This document shows, one piece after another, positions 25,335-34,342 of a DNA stretch of 64,000 nucleotides (positions are counted from its first letter, which is position 1; each line of letters begins with the position of its first letter). The notes beneath the pieces are model-generated. The model was not told where the DNA came from. It was given only the letters and a program-made list of their open reading frames with translations, and ran no database searches. The stretch is from Mariprofundus ferrooxydans PV-1 (GTDB taxonomy: Bacteria; Pseudomonadota; Zetaproteobacteria; Mariprofundales; Mariprofundaceae). Made by a program: the position numbers and the translations under genes. The DNA lies in the NCBI RefSeq assembly GCF_000153765.1, contig NZ_DS022295.1, positions 814,887-878,886 on the forward strand, read 5' to 3'.

Positions 25335-26165
25335 TCAGATCGAAGCAACCGCGGGATCGGGTTGAAGTGAATCCGGAGCGTCACCGCCCAGCAGCTCCCC
25401 GGCCAGCCCCTCCATCACTTCCGCGCCGCAGGGCGACGCTCCTCTGCGCCCGACATCCAGTCGATGCACCGGAATTTGCCGGGTCGCCGACTCGCGGTAC
25501 GCCTTGGCGGCCGGCACCCAAGTCTTCAGAAGCGAAAAACCGGACTCATCCTGGAAGTCGGCCATACGGAACTGCTCCGCGATGCGTCTAGCGTCGCGCG
25601 TGCGATCCATCCGGTACAGCACAGCTTTCAACGGCGGCGGTGTGGCGCCGATAAAGCCCAGCATGGGGTTGATCTTCTCCAGAACGAAGCGCATGCCGCG
25701 CATGAATTCCCGTGCTGAAAGAATTTCCGATGGCACGGGACTGACGATCATATCCGCGGCCACCACCGCCGCTTCCAGCAATGGGCTGGCCGCGCCCTGG
25801 GTATCAATCAGGACGATGTCATAATGCTTCCGGAAATCGTTCACCGCCGCCCGCATGCGCAACCGGCCGTCCGGCTGTCGCATGATCCATTCATGTAGCC
25901 TTCCGTCCGGATCGTCCGAGTAGACGATGTCCATCTCCTGGGCGGGAATCCGACTGACAGACATGTCGGTGTTCAGTTCCGTCATCATTGAGGTCAATCC
26001 GGATTGGTTTGCCTCGATGGGGAAATAGTTGGAAAGCGTCGGCTGGATATCCGCGTCGATCAGCAGCACCCGCCAGCCGCAGTCGGCCAGATATGCTCCC
26101 AGATTGGCTGCCAGCGTCGTTTTACCGCTGCCCCCTTTGGTATTCGCTATCGCAATGCAGGTCAT
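25335..26165 (-). CDS. parA: ParA-family partition ATPase of the ICE
   Basis: 276 residues from ATG 26165, which follows GGAGGG closely. The deviant Walker A KGGSGKTT appears at residues 10-17, then LLIDADIQPTLSNYF (Walker A') and VLIDTQGAASPLLE (Walker B). The C-terminus has the RREGATRQIPVHRLD-like region seen here as RESATRQIPVHRLD, typical of mobile-element ParA proteins. With ParB it should partition the circular form or help retain it during cell division. It heads the parA-parB-DUF2857-STY4528-PFL_4669 gene string. Confidence 0.9.
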   Translation of the reverse strand: MTCIAIANTKGGSGKTTLAANLGAYLADCGWRVLLIDADIQPTLSNYFPIEANQSGLTSMMTELNTDMSVSRIPAQEMDIVYSDDPDGRLHEWIMRQPDGRLRMRAAVNDFRKHYDIVLIDTQGAASPLLEAAVVAADMIVSPVPSEILSAREFMRGMRFVLEKINPMLGFIGATPPPLKAVLYRMDRTRDARRIAEQFRMADFQDESGFSLLKTWVPAAKAYRESATRQIPVHRLDVGRRGASPCGAEVMEGLAGELLGGDAPDSLQPDPAVASI

Positions 26166-26322
26166 GGTCCCTCCTTGGTCTGTTTCTCCTTTTTTGTTCA
26201 TTTTTGATGTTTCCGGTCAGTATTCCTGCTGAAAAACAAGAAATTTGCTGGCCGGCCAGCATGCAAAAGCAAGGTGATGGACAATCCCACATACGATATG
26301 CCGTGTTTCGCACGCACTGGAT

Positions 26323-26562
26323 CTAACCGGATTTCATTGCTGGCTTCATGCGTGGCCGACCACGCCTCTTGGGCGCAGGCCGCTCGACTTGCTGGACCTT
26401 GCTTTCCAGCCACCGCCTCACGTCTTCCTCGCGAAACAGAATGGTCCTGCCTGTCTTGATGAATGGGGGGAGTTCCTCGCGTCGCCAGAGGCGGTTGAGA
26501 ATGGTCTTTCGGCTTACTCGCAGGTATTCGGCCAGATCATCCACCGACCACATGACATCCAT
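26323..26562 (-). CDS. AlpA/excisionase-like helix-turn-helix protein
   Basis: 79 residues. MWSVDDLAEYLRVSRKTILN then RREELPPFIKTGRTILFREE is a MerR-type winged helix as in AlpA and excisionases, followed by a basic tail (PAPKRRGRPRMKP) resembling an AT-hook. ATG at 26562 follows AGGAGG by six bases. Placed between the recombinase gene and parA on the same strand, it probably controls excision or the parA operon; that role is inferred. Confidence 0.82.
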   Translation of the reverse strand: MDVMWSVDDLAEYLRVSRKTILNRLWRREELPPFIKTGRTILFREEDVRRWLESKVQQVERPAPKRRGRPRMKPAMKSG

Positions 26563-26712
26563 AAGCTGCCTCCTGTCATTGGAATGACGGGGCATTGTCG
26601 GCGTTGCAATGCAGCTGTCAGAAAACCTTCCGGGGATCAGCGATGGGTTTTCAGGATATTGCGGGATCGAATGGTCGTGGAATCAGCTTGATGCGATCGA
26701 AGATACTGCCAC

Positions 26713-27645
26713 TCACCTCAAATACACTTCCGTGATGTCCGGTCGGAAGTGGCCCAGTTCCTGGCTGACCACGGCCAGCGCTTTCCTGTACGGGAACCCG
26801 GATGATTGCAGCTCCCGCATCCGCTCCTGCGCGTAGGCGTGCCGGACGCCATGCGCCCCCTCATGCCAGCCGATGGCGCGTTCAGCCGCGGTCCGGAACG
26901 ATGACGCCCAGGCTCGTCCTGCCCCGATGGCATAATGTTTTTCATAACGAACACCCTGATCCCGCACGCTGACAGGTTCGGCGAGGCGCCGTGATTCAAG
27001 CCTGTCGGCCAGATCGCGGAGAATGAGCACCTCACGTATCAGGCCGCCCTTGCCCTGGACGGTGTACAGGGCGCCTTCCCGGCCGGTGAAGCGGTCTGGC
27101 GACCAGTTGCGATGCGGACTCGCCGGCTGCTCGTGCGCCGGCCGTAACGTGTAGAGTTCATGTTGCCTGAGCCCTGCGGCGTGGGCGATTCGCGTGGCCA
27201 GCGCGTTGTGTTCCCGCTGGGCGGTCGCGATCATGGAGACCTGCTCCGGCGTGTAGGCTCGACCCGATGGATAGCGCGCTTCGCCGGCCTCGGATTTGGT
27301 TCGCTCCAGTCGGACGCCTTCCATGGCGAATCCGGGCTGGCTTAGCAGCTGCAAGGCCCGGCGTTCGTTGTCCAGCCCCTTCTGGCCAATGCGCTCCGCC
27401 CGGTCGGCAAGGTATTCCCGCGCCATTTCCGGCGTGATGTCGCGCAGCCTCGAAATACCGTGCCGTTCCCGGATAGCATTTCCGGCGCGGATCAATGCAC
27501 GGGCCATCTCCTGCGCGGTTCTGATGCTGTGTATCCTGCCGCTGTCATCACGGTGGCGCGCCTGGCCGATACCCGTTTGCGAACGAACGAATGCCCTGGC
27601 CTGAGAGGCGATATCCTTGCCCGATCCCTTGCCGAAGCGCGCCAT
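26713..27645 (-). CDS. tyrosine recombinase / integrase-like protein of the ICE
   Basis: 310 residues. N-terminal SAM-like core-binding region (about 40-115), then a catalytic domain with AHAAGLRQHELYTLRP (first catalytic Arg), GKGGLIREV, HGVRHAYAQ (His-x-x-Arg), ELGHFRPDITEVYLR with the nucleophile Tyr308 at the extreme C-terminus. This compact internal integrase occurs in PFGI-1-like elements near parA. Whether it drives chromosomal integration of the whole element is not shown; it is not next to the tRNA gene at 37.3 kb. No strong ribosome-binding site is seen before ATG 27645. Confidence 0.82.
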   Translation of the reverse strand: MARFGKGSGKDIASQARAFVRSQTGIGQARHRDDSGRIHSIRTAQEMARALIRAGNAIRERHGISRLRDITPEMAREYLADRAERIGQKGLDNERRALQLLSQPGFAMEGVRLERTKSEAGEARYPSGRAYTPEQVSMIATAQREHNALATRIAHAAGLRQHELYTLRPAHEQPASPHRNWSPDRFTGREGALYTVQGKGGLIREVLILRDLADRLESRRLAEPVSVRDQGVRYEKHYAIGAGRAWASSFRTAAERAIGWHEGAHGVRHAYAQERMRELQSSGFPYRKALAVVSQELGHFRPDITEVYLR

Positions 27646-27746
27646 GCCGGAAGTCTGCGTCTGTCTTTAAGCGCATGAGGCGAAACCATCGGCGAATCCC
27701 GGGAATGTTTTGAGCTCAACTCCTCCCGCCATGCCAGCGTTGCGAC

Positions 27747-28094
27747 ATGGAAACGATTGATGAACGACTGGGTGTCGAAGAAGTGGTGGCCGCGCTGCGC
27801 GCGAACGCCTGCGGGGTGGAGGCATGGATCGAGTGCGAGGATGAACACCCGGAAGCATGGATGCGGCTTGCGGCTGCCCAGGCGGTGCGGCATGGAGGAC
27901 GTGCCGCCTTCATTCAGCAGCTTTCCGTTGCGCCCTTCCTGTTCTACAGGTTCAGCAACGGCAGGCGGCTTTGGGACGTAACCAGGGAAAGTTTCAGTGT
28001 GTTCGCCCGATCCGGCGATATTGAGGTCTGGCAGGAAGAGAGCCCCTATCCAAAGCCGGGCGTAGTAAGGAAATGGCTGGAAAGCCTATTGTAA
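27747..28094 (+). CDS. hypothetical protein of the ICE transfer region
   Basis: 115 residues, acidic N-terminal half (DERLGVEEVVAALRANACGV) and a C-terminal part with Trp-rich segments (GRRLWDVTRESFSVFARSGD). No family recognised. The last 22 bases overlap the start of the TraI_2-like gene, so it is probably translated together with it. It starts the plus-strand group that continues through traD. Confidence 0.6.
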   Translation: METIDERLGVEEVVAALRANACGVEAWIECEDEHPEAWMRLAAAQAVRHGGRAAFIQQLSVAPFLFYRFSNGRRLWDVTRESFSVFARSGDIEVWQEESPYPKPGVVRKWLESLL

Positions 28095-28831
28095 CCGGGA
28101 TCCGGAAGCTTGTCGGTTTTCCCGAAAGGCACTGGCAAGCGCTTTGCGCACCGATGATGGAAACAGCGCCTGAACATGCGCTGGAGCTTGCCCGGCGGGT
28201 TCTCACACTCCGGCAAGGCGTCTACTTGCCGCCCGGCGCATCGGCCGAGGACATCTACCGCCTGCGCGATGTATGGACCTACGCGGTGCTGGTAACAGCC
28301 CTGCGAGGCGCGGGCATGGATGTGGCGTGTGTGCCACCCATGGGCATGGCCTGGATTGAGGCCGATGCGGAATGTGCCAGAAGCATGAGGCTGGCGTTGG
28401 CTGAACCGCCTACCGGCGTGATTGCGGAATTGATCGCTCGCGCATGCGCCACGGAGATGTGCACGCCGGCCGCGCGGCAGGAGCATGAGTCGGCACGGCC
28501 GGGAGAAATGTTTATCGAATGGCTCCGCGAAGGCATCAAGTCAGGGGAGATAGCTGTCAATGTGCCGGGCGCGAAGGTGCATGTGGTCGAGGATGGCGTG
28601 CTGATCGTCAGCCCGGGCGCCTTCAAGGAGTTTGATGCCATCCACTGGCAAGCGGTGCTAGACGACCTGTTGGCCATGGAGATCCACGTTGCCCGTGATG
28701 GCAGTCCCATGCGCTGCTGGAACGTGCGGGACAGAGATGGCGCCTTCGTTCGTGGAGTTCTGATTGCCAATGTATCCCTGTTGTTCGACTCGCCGCCGTA
28801 TGTGAATACGGCCCTGGAGGAGGCAATCTGA
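28073..28831 (+). CDS. short TraI_2-like protein, MobH relaxase relative without the HD motif
   Basis: 252 residues. The first half follows the TraI_2 (MobH) relaxase pattern: ETAPEHALELARRVLTLRQG and YLPPGASAEDIYRLRDVWTY align with the region after GGLLxHTLE in full relaxases. The C-terminal part has the winged-helix TraI_2_C signature VHVVEDGVLIVSPGAFKEF. The histidine motif and the LLHDIGK-type metal site of catalytic MobH proteins are replaced (LVTALRGAG). Full relaxases are usually over 550 residues. It abuts traD (overlap of one base). It may be an accessory DNA-binding protein or a divergent relaxase; catalytic activity is doubtful. Confidence 0.7.
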   Translation: MAGKPIVTGIRKLVGFPERHWQALCAPMMETAPEHALELARRVLTLRQGVYLPPGASAEDIYRLRDVWTYAVLVTALRGAGMDVACVPPMGMAWIEADAECARSMRLALAEPPTGVIAELIARACATEMCTPAARQEHESARPGEMFIEWLREGIKSGEIAVNVPGAKVHVVEDGVLIVSPGAFKEFDAIHWQAVLDDLLAMEIHVARDGSPMRCWNVRDRDGAFVRGVLIANVSLLFDSPPYVNTALEEAI

Positions 28832-30879
28832 TGGCGCATGCGGTGGAAAGCCGTCTGCGCGCCGCCGTCGAGTTCGTCCCCGCCACGGCGGCCGGCATAT
28901 CGGCCCTGGCACTGGTCACCAGCCCGTCATTGTTCCTGATGCCGGGAGCGCTCGCGAAAGGAGCCGCGGGCTGCTGTGCCGCCCTGGCCATTCTGCGCGC
29001 TCATCAGGGGCTTGGGGTGATCAGGTACCGCTCCCACCTGAGGCGCCTGCCCCGTTATGTGCTGAAACCGGATGCGGTTCCGGTATCGAAACTGAAACTG
29101 TTCTGGGGCATGGGCTTTGAATGGACGCAGAGGCATTCGCAGCGGTTGTTCGACACCCGATTGCCTGAGAATGCGAAATACCTTGAACCGGGACGCGCAT
29201 ACCGCGCGGCCAGGGATCTCGAATTCCGGCTGGAGAAATCCAGGGCCTTCGCCTTCATTCCGAAAATCACGGGCGCGCCGGCCTGGTGGAACCCGGTCAG
29301 GCCGTTTCCCCCGGTCGGCGGCAATCCGGCGCTGCACGGCGTCGGCATGGAGGATGAGCGCCCCGTATACTCCGACATCGGCGAGCGCGTCGGGCACACG
29401 CTGGTACTTGGAACCACGCGCGTGGGCAAAACGAGGCTCGAAGAGCTTCTGGTCACGCAGGACATCCACCGGGGCGACGTGGTGATTGTGTTCGATCCCA
29501 AGGGAGACAAGGAGCTGATGAAACGCATGTTCGCCGAGGCGAAGCGCGCTGGCCGCCTGGAAGATCTCCATATCTTCCATCTTGGACACCCGGAGATTTC
29601 CGCCCGCTACAATGCCGTGGCGAATTTCACCCGCATCACGGAGGTGGCCGGCCGCATATCGGGCCAGCTCTCGGGCGAAGGCGATTCGGCCGCATTCAGG
29701 GAGTTCGCCTGGCGCTTTACGAACATCATCGCCCGCGCGCTGGTGGCGCTGGGGCAAACGCCTGATTACGAGACCATCGCCAAGTATGTGCGCAACATCG
29801 AACCGCTGCTGGTGGAATACTGTTCGTGGTGGTTGGATCGCTCAGGTCCCGCCGGTTGGCGGGATTCGGTCAAGGGCATCGAGGAAAGCATCAAGCCTGA
29901 ATCTCTGCCCCAGCATTTGCGTGACCGGGGAATCCACTCCGTTGCCATCGTCCGCTACATCAAGCAGCGCGATCTGTACGACCCGGTGGCGGACGGACTC
30001 CGTTCCGCCTTCGAATACGACAAGACCTATTTCGACAAGATCGTCGCATCCCTGCTGCCGCTTCTGGAAAAGCTGACGACGGGCAAGGTGTCCGAACTGC
30101 TGAGCCCCGATTACACCGATATGGACGACCCCCGCCCGATCATCGACTGGATGCAGATCATCCGCCGGCGCGGCATCGTCTATGTCGGACTGGACGCGTT
30201 AAGCGACGCGGAGGTGGCCGCCGCGGTCGGCAATTCCATGTTCGCCGACCTGACCTCCATCGCGGGGCAGCTGTACAAGTTCGGCCTGGATTATGGATTG
30301 CCGGATCTTGGCTCATCAAAGGCACCTCCTGCGATTTCGGTGCACGCGGACGAGTTCAACGAGCTGATCGGCGATGAGTTCATCCCGCTGCTCAACAAGG
30401 CTGGCGGAGCCGGGTTCCAGGTCACCGCCTATACCCAGACATGGGCCGATGTGGAGGCGCGGATCGGCAACCGAGCCAAGGCGGAACAGATCGGGGGCAA
30501 CTTCAATGCGCTGATCATGCTGCGCGTGAAGAATGTGAGAACAGCCGAGATCCTGACCGATCAGCTGCCGAAGGTGCAGCTGGTCTCCAAGACGGCCGTG
30601 TCCGGCGTGACCGATGTGGCGGATGCTTCCAGCCCCACGGAGTTTGCCTCGCGCAACGAGGACCGGCTGACGGAGAAAGAAGCGCCGATGATCGAGCCGG
30701 CGGACATCGTGCAACTGCCCAAGGGGCAGGCGTTCGCGCTGCTAGGCGGTGCCAGGCTGTGGAAGCTGAGGATTCCTCTGCCGCACACGGGCCCGGATCC
30801 CATGATGCCACGGGATTTCGGCGAGATGGTGGAATGGCTGTATCCGGATGGTGTCGCGACAGGTGGACACGATGGCTGA
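28831..30879 (+). CDS. traD: type IV coupling protein TraD of the ICE
   Basis: 682 residues. N-terminal membrane stretch (about 20-58), Walker A GTTRVGKT at 194-201, FDPKGDKEL at 221-229, and the C-terminal ATPase core with VGLDALSDAEVAAAVGNSMF, VHADEFNELIGDEF (Walker B) and TAYTQTWADVEAR. It matches the TraD family of SXT/PFGI-type ICEs (VirD4-like hexameric ATPase) that brings the relaxosome to the secretion channel at the inner membrane. It is full length, and the start overlaps the TraI_2-like stop. Confidence 0.93.
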   Translation: MAHAVESRLRAAVEFVPATAAGISALALVTSPSLFLMPGALAKGAAGCCAALAILRAHQGLGVIRYRSHLRRLPRYVLKPDAVPVSKLKLFWGMGFEWTQRHSQRLFDTRLPENAKYLEPGRAYRAARDLEFRLEKSRAFAFIPKITGAPAWWNPVRPFPPVGGNPALHGVGMEDERPVYSDIGERVGHTLVLGTTRVGKTRLEELLVTQDIHRGDVVIVFDPKGDKELMKRMFAEAKRAGRLEDLHIFHLGHPEISARYNAVANFTRITEVAGRISGQLSGEGDSAAFREFAWRFTNIIARALVALGQTPDYETIAKYVRNIEPLLVEYCSWWLDRSGPAGWRDSVKGIEESIKPESLPQHLRDRGIHSVAIVRYIKQRDLYDPVADGLRSAFEYDKTYFDKIVASLLPLLEKLTTGKVSELLSPDYTDMDDPRPIIDWMQIIRRRGIVYVGLDALSDAEVAAAVGNSMFADLTSIAGQLYKFGLDYGLPDLGSSKAPPAISVHADEFNELIGDEFIPLLNKAGGAGFQVTAYTQTWADVEARIGNRAKAEQIGGNFNALIMLRVKNVRTAEILTDQLPKVQLVSKTAVSGVTDVADASSPTEFASRNEDRLTEKEAPMIEPADIVQLPKGQAFALLGGARLWKLRIPLPHTGPDPMMPRDFGEMVEWLYPDGVATGGHDG

Positions 30880-31549
30880 CACACCAACCCGGCCGATCCG
30901 CACCGGCGTATGGTATCTTGCCTGGAGACTTCCACTCATTCTGCTGACCGCCATGTTTGTCCACGTCATGATGGCATCATGGATCTGGCCGGACGGGCAT
31001 TTGCATTTGAAAGGCGTGCTTGCCCAGGACATGTCCCGAATCCAGGCGTTGGAGACAATCGACAAGGCCGGACCGCTGGCCGCCCACTGGGCCTCCGGGG
31101 CATACCGGTGGATGTTCGAGGAGACGGGATTCAACGGCATGATCAGAGCCTTCTCGCAACCAGCGGGCGTGAACCCTCCGGATACCGAAGTGCGCAAGCT
31201 GGTGGTGCATTTCTGGCCGGAGATCCAGGCGGCGATGTATTCGGTGCAGATTCTTGGCGAGAGAATGGCCGTGCTGTTTCTCACCCTGCCGCTGTTTCTG
31301 GTTGCCACACTCATCGCGGTAAGCGATGGCTGGGCAGGTCGCTGGCTCAGACGCGCCCACGGTGGTCGGGAGTCGGCCTTCCTGTACCATCGGTTGAAGC
31401 GGAGCGTGTTTCTTACCATCGTGCTGCTGTGGACAGTCTGGTTCATCATTCCGGTCAGCATGGATCCCCGCGCGGTAATCTTTCCCTTCGTCATCCTCTT
31501 TGCGGTGACCGTCCGATTCACCATTGGCTATTTCAAGAAATACTTTTAA
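30872..31549 (+). CDS. TIGR03747/DUF4400-type ICE membrane protein
   Basis: 225 residues with four hydrophobic segments: about 15-37, 127-150, 178-198 and 202-220. The conserved motif ETGFNGMIRAF and the ending FTIGYFKKYF fit the family that follows traD in PFGI-1/ICEclc-like elements. ATG at 30872 overlaps the last eight bases of traD. It is presumed to help couple TraD to the envelope channel. In related elements the type IV secretion genes follow; none is found here. Confidence 0.8.
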   Translation: MADTPTRPIRTGVWYLAWRLPLILLTAMFVHVMMASWIWPDGHLHLKGVLAQDMSRIQALETIDKAGPLAAHWASGAYRWMFEETGFNGMIRAFSQPAGVNPPDTEVRKLVVHFWPEIQAAMYSVQILGERMAVLFLTLPLFLVATLIAVSDGWAGRWLRRAHGGRESAFLYHRLKRSVFLTIVLLWTVWFIIPVSMDPRAVIFPFVILFAVTVRFTIGYFKKYF

Positions 31550-31705
31550 GGAAGGGAAAAGCAAAGCCAAGCCTCATGATGCCAGTTTGCCAGATGCTTA
31601 CCATGCATAGCATAGGTATGCATCTGACCATGAAAATAAACCACCCTTCCACGCTGTTTGACCGACCCGACAAACAGATGCAACAGAGCTCGCAGGGTGT
31701 CAGTG

Positions 31706-32218
31706 TCAAATCGGATTCAATGCCTTCCTGATCGTCGCAGTAGGCAAGTAGAATTGCAAAGGATCGTCAGAACTCTGAATAAAGCCGTATTTCCTATAGA
31801 AGTTCCCTGCGCTTTCGTCTTTGGCGTCCACGAATAACGCGCACATGCCGACGGCCTCCTGCGCAGAGAGAAAGTTTCTCATCGCATGGATGAGCAGTTT
31901 TTCTCCAAAGTCTTGCCCTTGGTGCTTCGTGGTCACCGCCAGTCTGGCCAATCTTCCGGCAGGCAGCGGATGACTCTTGGGGAGCTTTTTTCTATCCGAT
32001 GGCTGGAAACTTTCCACGCGCACATCACAGGTTGTGATGGAATAATAACCAATGATTACAGTCGGGTTTGCTTTCGGCGCCAGCACAAATATTCTGTATA
32101 CCCCATTCTTGATATGCTGGGCAGCAATTTTCCCGATATAAAAATTAAGCTGATCGTTGCCACACCGGAAACCTCGTTTGTTATGTTTCCTGGCAAGCGG
32201 CTCAATAATGATTTCCAA
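31706..32218 (-). CDS. GNAT acetyltransferase toxin (TacT-like)
   Basis: 170 residues in the size and pattern of TacT/AtaT-type toxins: FRCGNDQLNFYIGKIAAQHI, VIIGYYSITTCDV, GRLARLAVTTKHQGQDFGEK (acetyl-CoA loop QGQDFG) and FYRKYGFIQSSDDPLQFYLP. Such toxins acetylate aminoacyl-tRNA and block translation. The best start is TTG at 32218, one base after the antitoxin stop; no ATG lies nearby in frame. Pairing with a DUF1778 antitoxin supports the call. The acceptor tRNA is not predictable from sequence. Confidence 0.87.
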   Translation of the reverse strand: MEIIIEPLARKHNKRGFRCGNDQLNFYIGKIAAQHIKNGVYRIFVLAPKANPTVIIGYYSITTCDVRVESFQPSDRKKLPKSHPLPAGRLARLAVTTKHQGQDFGEKLLIHAMRNFLSAQEAVGMCALFVDAKDESAGNFYRKYGFIQSSDDPLQFYLPTATIRKALNPI

Positions 32219-32219
32219 C

Positions 32220-32468
32220 TCAGGATCGTTTGGCCGCTGTCAGCAACGCATGGTTCGGCGCGGACGGGTTGTCCAGTGCGGACAGGAAAGCCGACGCATA
32301 TTCCCGAGTGACAGTCACTGTTCTTTCTCTCTCAAGAACCTTATGAGCCTCGTGGAGGGCGGCAATGGCAATGAAATCGGACACGATGACTCCCAGAGCG
32401 TCAGCCGCCTCAAGAACAAAATCCCAAGTTTTCTCCGGTACTCTTGCCGAGCTTCTTGATGAAACCAT
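32220..32468 (-). CDS. DUF1778 antitoxin (TacA-like)
   Basis: 82 residues. N-terminal ribbon-helix-helix (SARVPEKTWDFVLEAADALG), then SDFIAIAALHEAHKVLERER and a C-terminal arm that would wrap the toxin (TVTREYASAFLSALDNPSAP). DUF1778 proteins neutralise the adjacent GNAT toxin and repress the operon. ATG at 32468 gives the usual length. An inverted repeat just upstream (32484-32509) is a likely operator. Confidence 0.85.
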   Translation of the reverse strand: MVSSRSSARVPEKTWDFVLEAADALGVIVSDFIAIAALHEAHKVLERERTVTVTREYASAFLSALDNPSAPNHALLTAAKRS

Positions 32469-32483
32469 ATTAACGCGCGAATG

Positions 32484-32509
32484 ACACCATTTTGGAGCCA
32501 ATATGGTGT
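32484..32509 (-). promoter_or_regulatory. inverted repeat upstream of tacA, probable operator
   Basis: ACACCAT (32484-32490) and ATGGTGT (32503-32509) form 7-bp arms with a 12-base spacer, starting 16 bases upstream of the antitoxin ATG. Ribbon-helix-helix antitoxins typically bind such sites to repress their own operon. Confidence 0.5.
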
Positions 32510-32526
32510 AGTAATTTGTATATCAA

Positions 32527-34056
32527 TCAATCGTTCAAGATTCTGCTTCCGTAGGCTGCCAGAACCGCCTGTTCCATACGGGCGACCTCCTCATCCGACA
32601 GAAAATCGAAGTGACTCGAGCGTTTCCGCGCCGAAAGTCTGCCATTGTTTTGCAGGCAGAAGCGAATGATGAAGTCGATCTTCCGGTCGGGCATATCCAC
32701 GATCGCCTGGATGGCTTTCTTTGTCTCATCGTAGTTGGCCAGAAACGCCAATTCCCGGGCGAGTTCCATCTCAATGGTCTGGTCGATGAATTTGAAGAGT
32801 GCCTCCACCTGGGGTGTCATATCGATATAGCGATACCACCTGGCCGTATCATTGTGAACGGTCATGCGGCCATCTTCATCGAGCGAGTATTCTACCAAGG
32901 CCATAAGATGCCGTGAGAACGCTTCCAGAGAGGCGTCATAGTCGGAAGGGTTCTTCAGCATGGATGCCGATATGGGAAACATGATGCCTTTAGGCGTAAA
33001 TCCTCGACGGGCAAGAATATTGTGGATCAGAAAACGGTGGATTCGACCATTACCGTCTTCAAACGGGTGCAAAAAAACGAACCCATAGGCAATAACGGCA
33101 GCGTGGACCACGGGAGACACACGCCCCTCGTCCATGCGCTTATGGGCAGTTATCAGACCCTCCATCAGGTCGGCCAAATTCTCAGGCTTCGGACATGTGA
33201 AATGTATCCTTTCCGCCTGCCAGGAGATTGTCTCTCCGACATAGTTCTGGCTCGTTCGGTAGTCGGAATCGCGAAATCGTGGATCGACAATGCGATTCTG
33301 AAGTTCGATCAAACGCGGCTTTTCGCAAAAGTCTTCCTGCTCTGCCAGTTGAAGCAGCGCTACAAATCGTTCGGTTCTGGTCGATGTGGGCTTAATATGT
33401 TCGATCTCAAAAGATGATTTTGTCTCCCTGGTGTACAGATAGCCGAGCGCCCTCTTCAGCAATTCAGGGGAATAACTGGATACCACCCTGCGGCATCGCT
33501 TGGGAAGATCGGCTGTTTCGAAGTCGCGCAGGGTTCTCGTGCGACGAACTATTGGGCAAAACCGTGGGTCACCCAGCAAATTGTCGTTGATTCGCTGACG
33601 ACGAACCCGGCGGGCTAGGCTGACCGTGTAGTATTCATCCGGATCGAGCAGATCAATGTAGTTGCCTTGTTTGACATCGTCGATCGGAAGCATTTTCCCG
33701 GTCAGAAACTCGTACAGATACCACAGCCTTCTCGCGTATTTGCCGGTTGGCTTGGAGCGGACGTACTCGAGAAAGTCCTCCTCTGCGACTTCCTGAAACA
33801 GGCTGGCGAGTATCGCGAGATTCGTGCCATCATACTTGAGCGCGAATTCAAGATGATCGCCCAGCGTATCTCCCGGCCAATATTTGGGCGGATACACCTC
33901 CTCAACGATCCCGCCACTCGAGTCGACCCGGTGGATTCCACGGGTAGCCACCAGGGACCTGTGCCAATTCGGGATTACATCGAGATGATATCGCTCGACA
34001 AGTGCCGCATACCCTGCGGGTCTCTCAGTCAACCTGTCCCGAACGTTTTCAGTCAT
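32527..34056 (-). CDS. Fic-family protein (probable AMPylator)
   Basis: 509 residues. The Fic core has HPFEDGNGRIHR (HPFx[DE]GNGRxxR, all catalytic residues present), preceded by PVVHAAVIAYGFVFLHPFED. An upstream TKSSFEIEHI segment fits the [ST]xxxE inhibitory helix motif seen in self-inhibited Fic proteins, so regulation in cis is likely. The C-terminal part (about 430-500) looks like a winged helix. ATG at 34056 follows CCGGAG by six bases and is preferred over Met seven codons upstream. Fic enzymes attach AMP to hydroxyl residues of a target protein. The target here is unknown; it is next to toxin-antitoxin genes. Confidence 0.88.
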   Translation of the reverse strand: MTENVRDRLTERPAGYAALVERYHLDVIPNWHRSLVATRGIHRVDSSGGIVEEVYPPKYWPGDTLGDHLEFALKYDGTNLAILASLFQEVAEEDFLEYVRSKPTGKYARRLWYLYEFLTGKMLPIDDVKQGNYIDLLDPDEYYTVSLARRVRRQRINDNLLGDPRFCPIVRRTRTLRDFETADLPKRCRRVVSSYSPELLKRALGYLYTRETKSSFEIEHIKPTSTRTERFVALLQLAEQEDFCEKPRLIELQNRIVDPRFRDSDYRTSQNYVGETISWQAERIHFTCPKPENLADLMEGLITAHKRMDEGRVSPVVHAAVIAYGFVFLHPFEDGNGRIHRFLIHNILARRGFTPKGIMFPISASMLKNPSDYDASLEAFSRHLMALVEYSLDEDGRMTVHNDTARWYRYIDMTPQVEALFKFIDQTIEMELARELAFLANYDETKKAIQAIVDMPDRKIDFIIRFCLQNNGRLSARKRSSHFDFLSDEEVARMEQAVLAAYGSRILND

Positions 34057-34342
34057 GGCTTTCTCCGGAAAAATCATTACAACAAGAGAATTATAATTAT
34101 ATTATGGAGCAATCCAAGAAAAATGATTACATGAAGCCGTGCTTTACCACTTCCGGCCACCAGAGAAAAATGGTTACAGTAACAGAAATATAGTTATAAA
34201 GCCCACTTGTTCGGGTAATTTCATTACGCCAGATTCGTTTATGTTGCGAGAGGCCCCTGACAGATGCGGTCCGGAGCACATCGCATCCCTGAAGCGGCTG
34301 ACGTTGCACCCCTTGCGATTCATGAAGCCGCTTGCCGACCCC

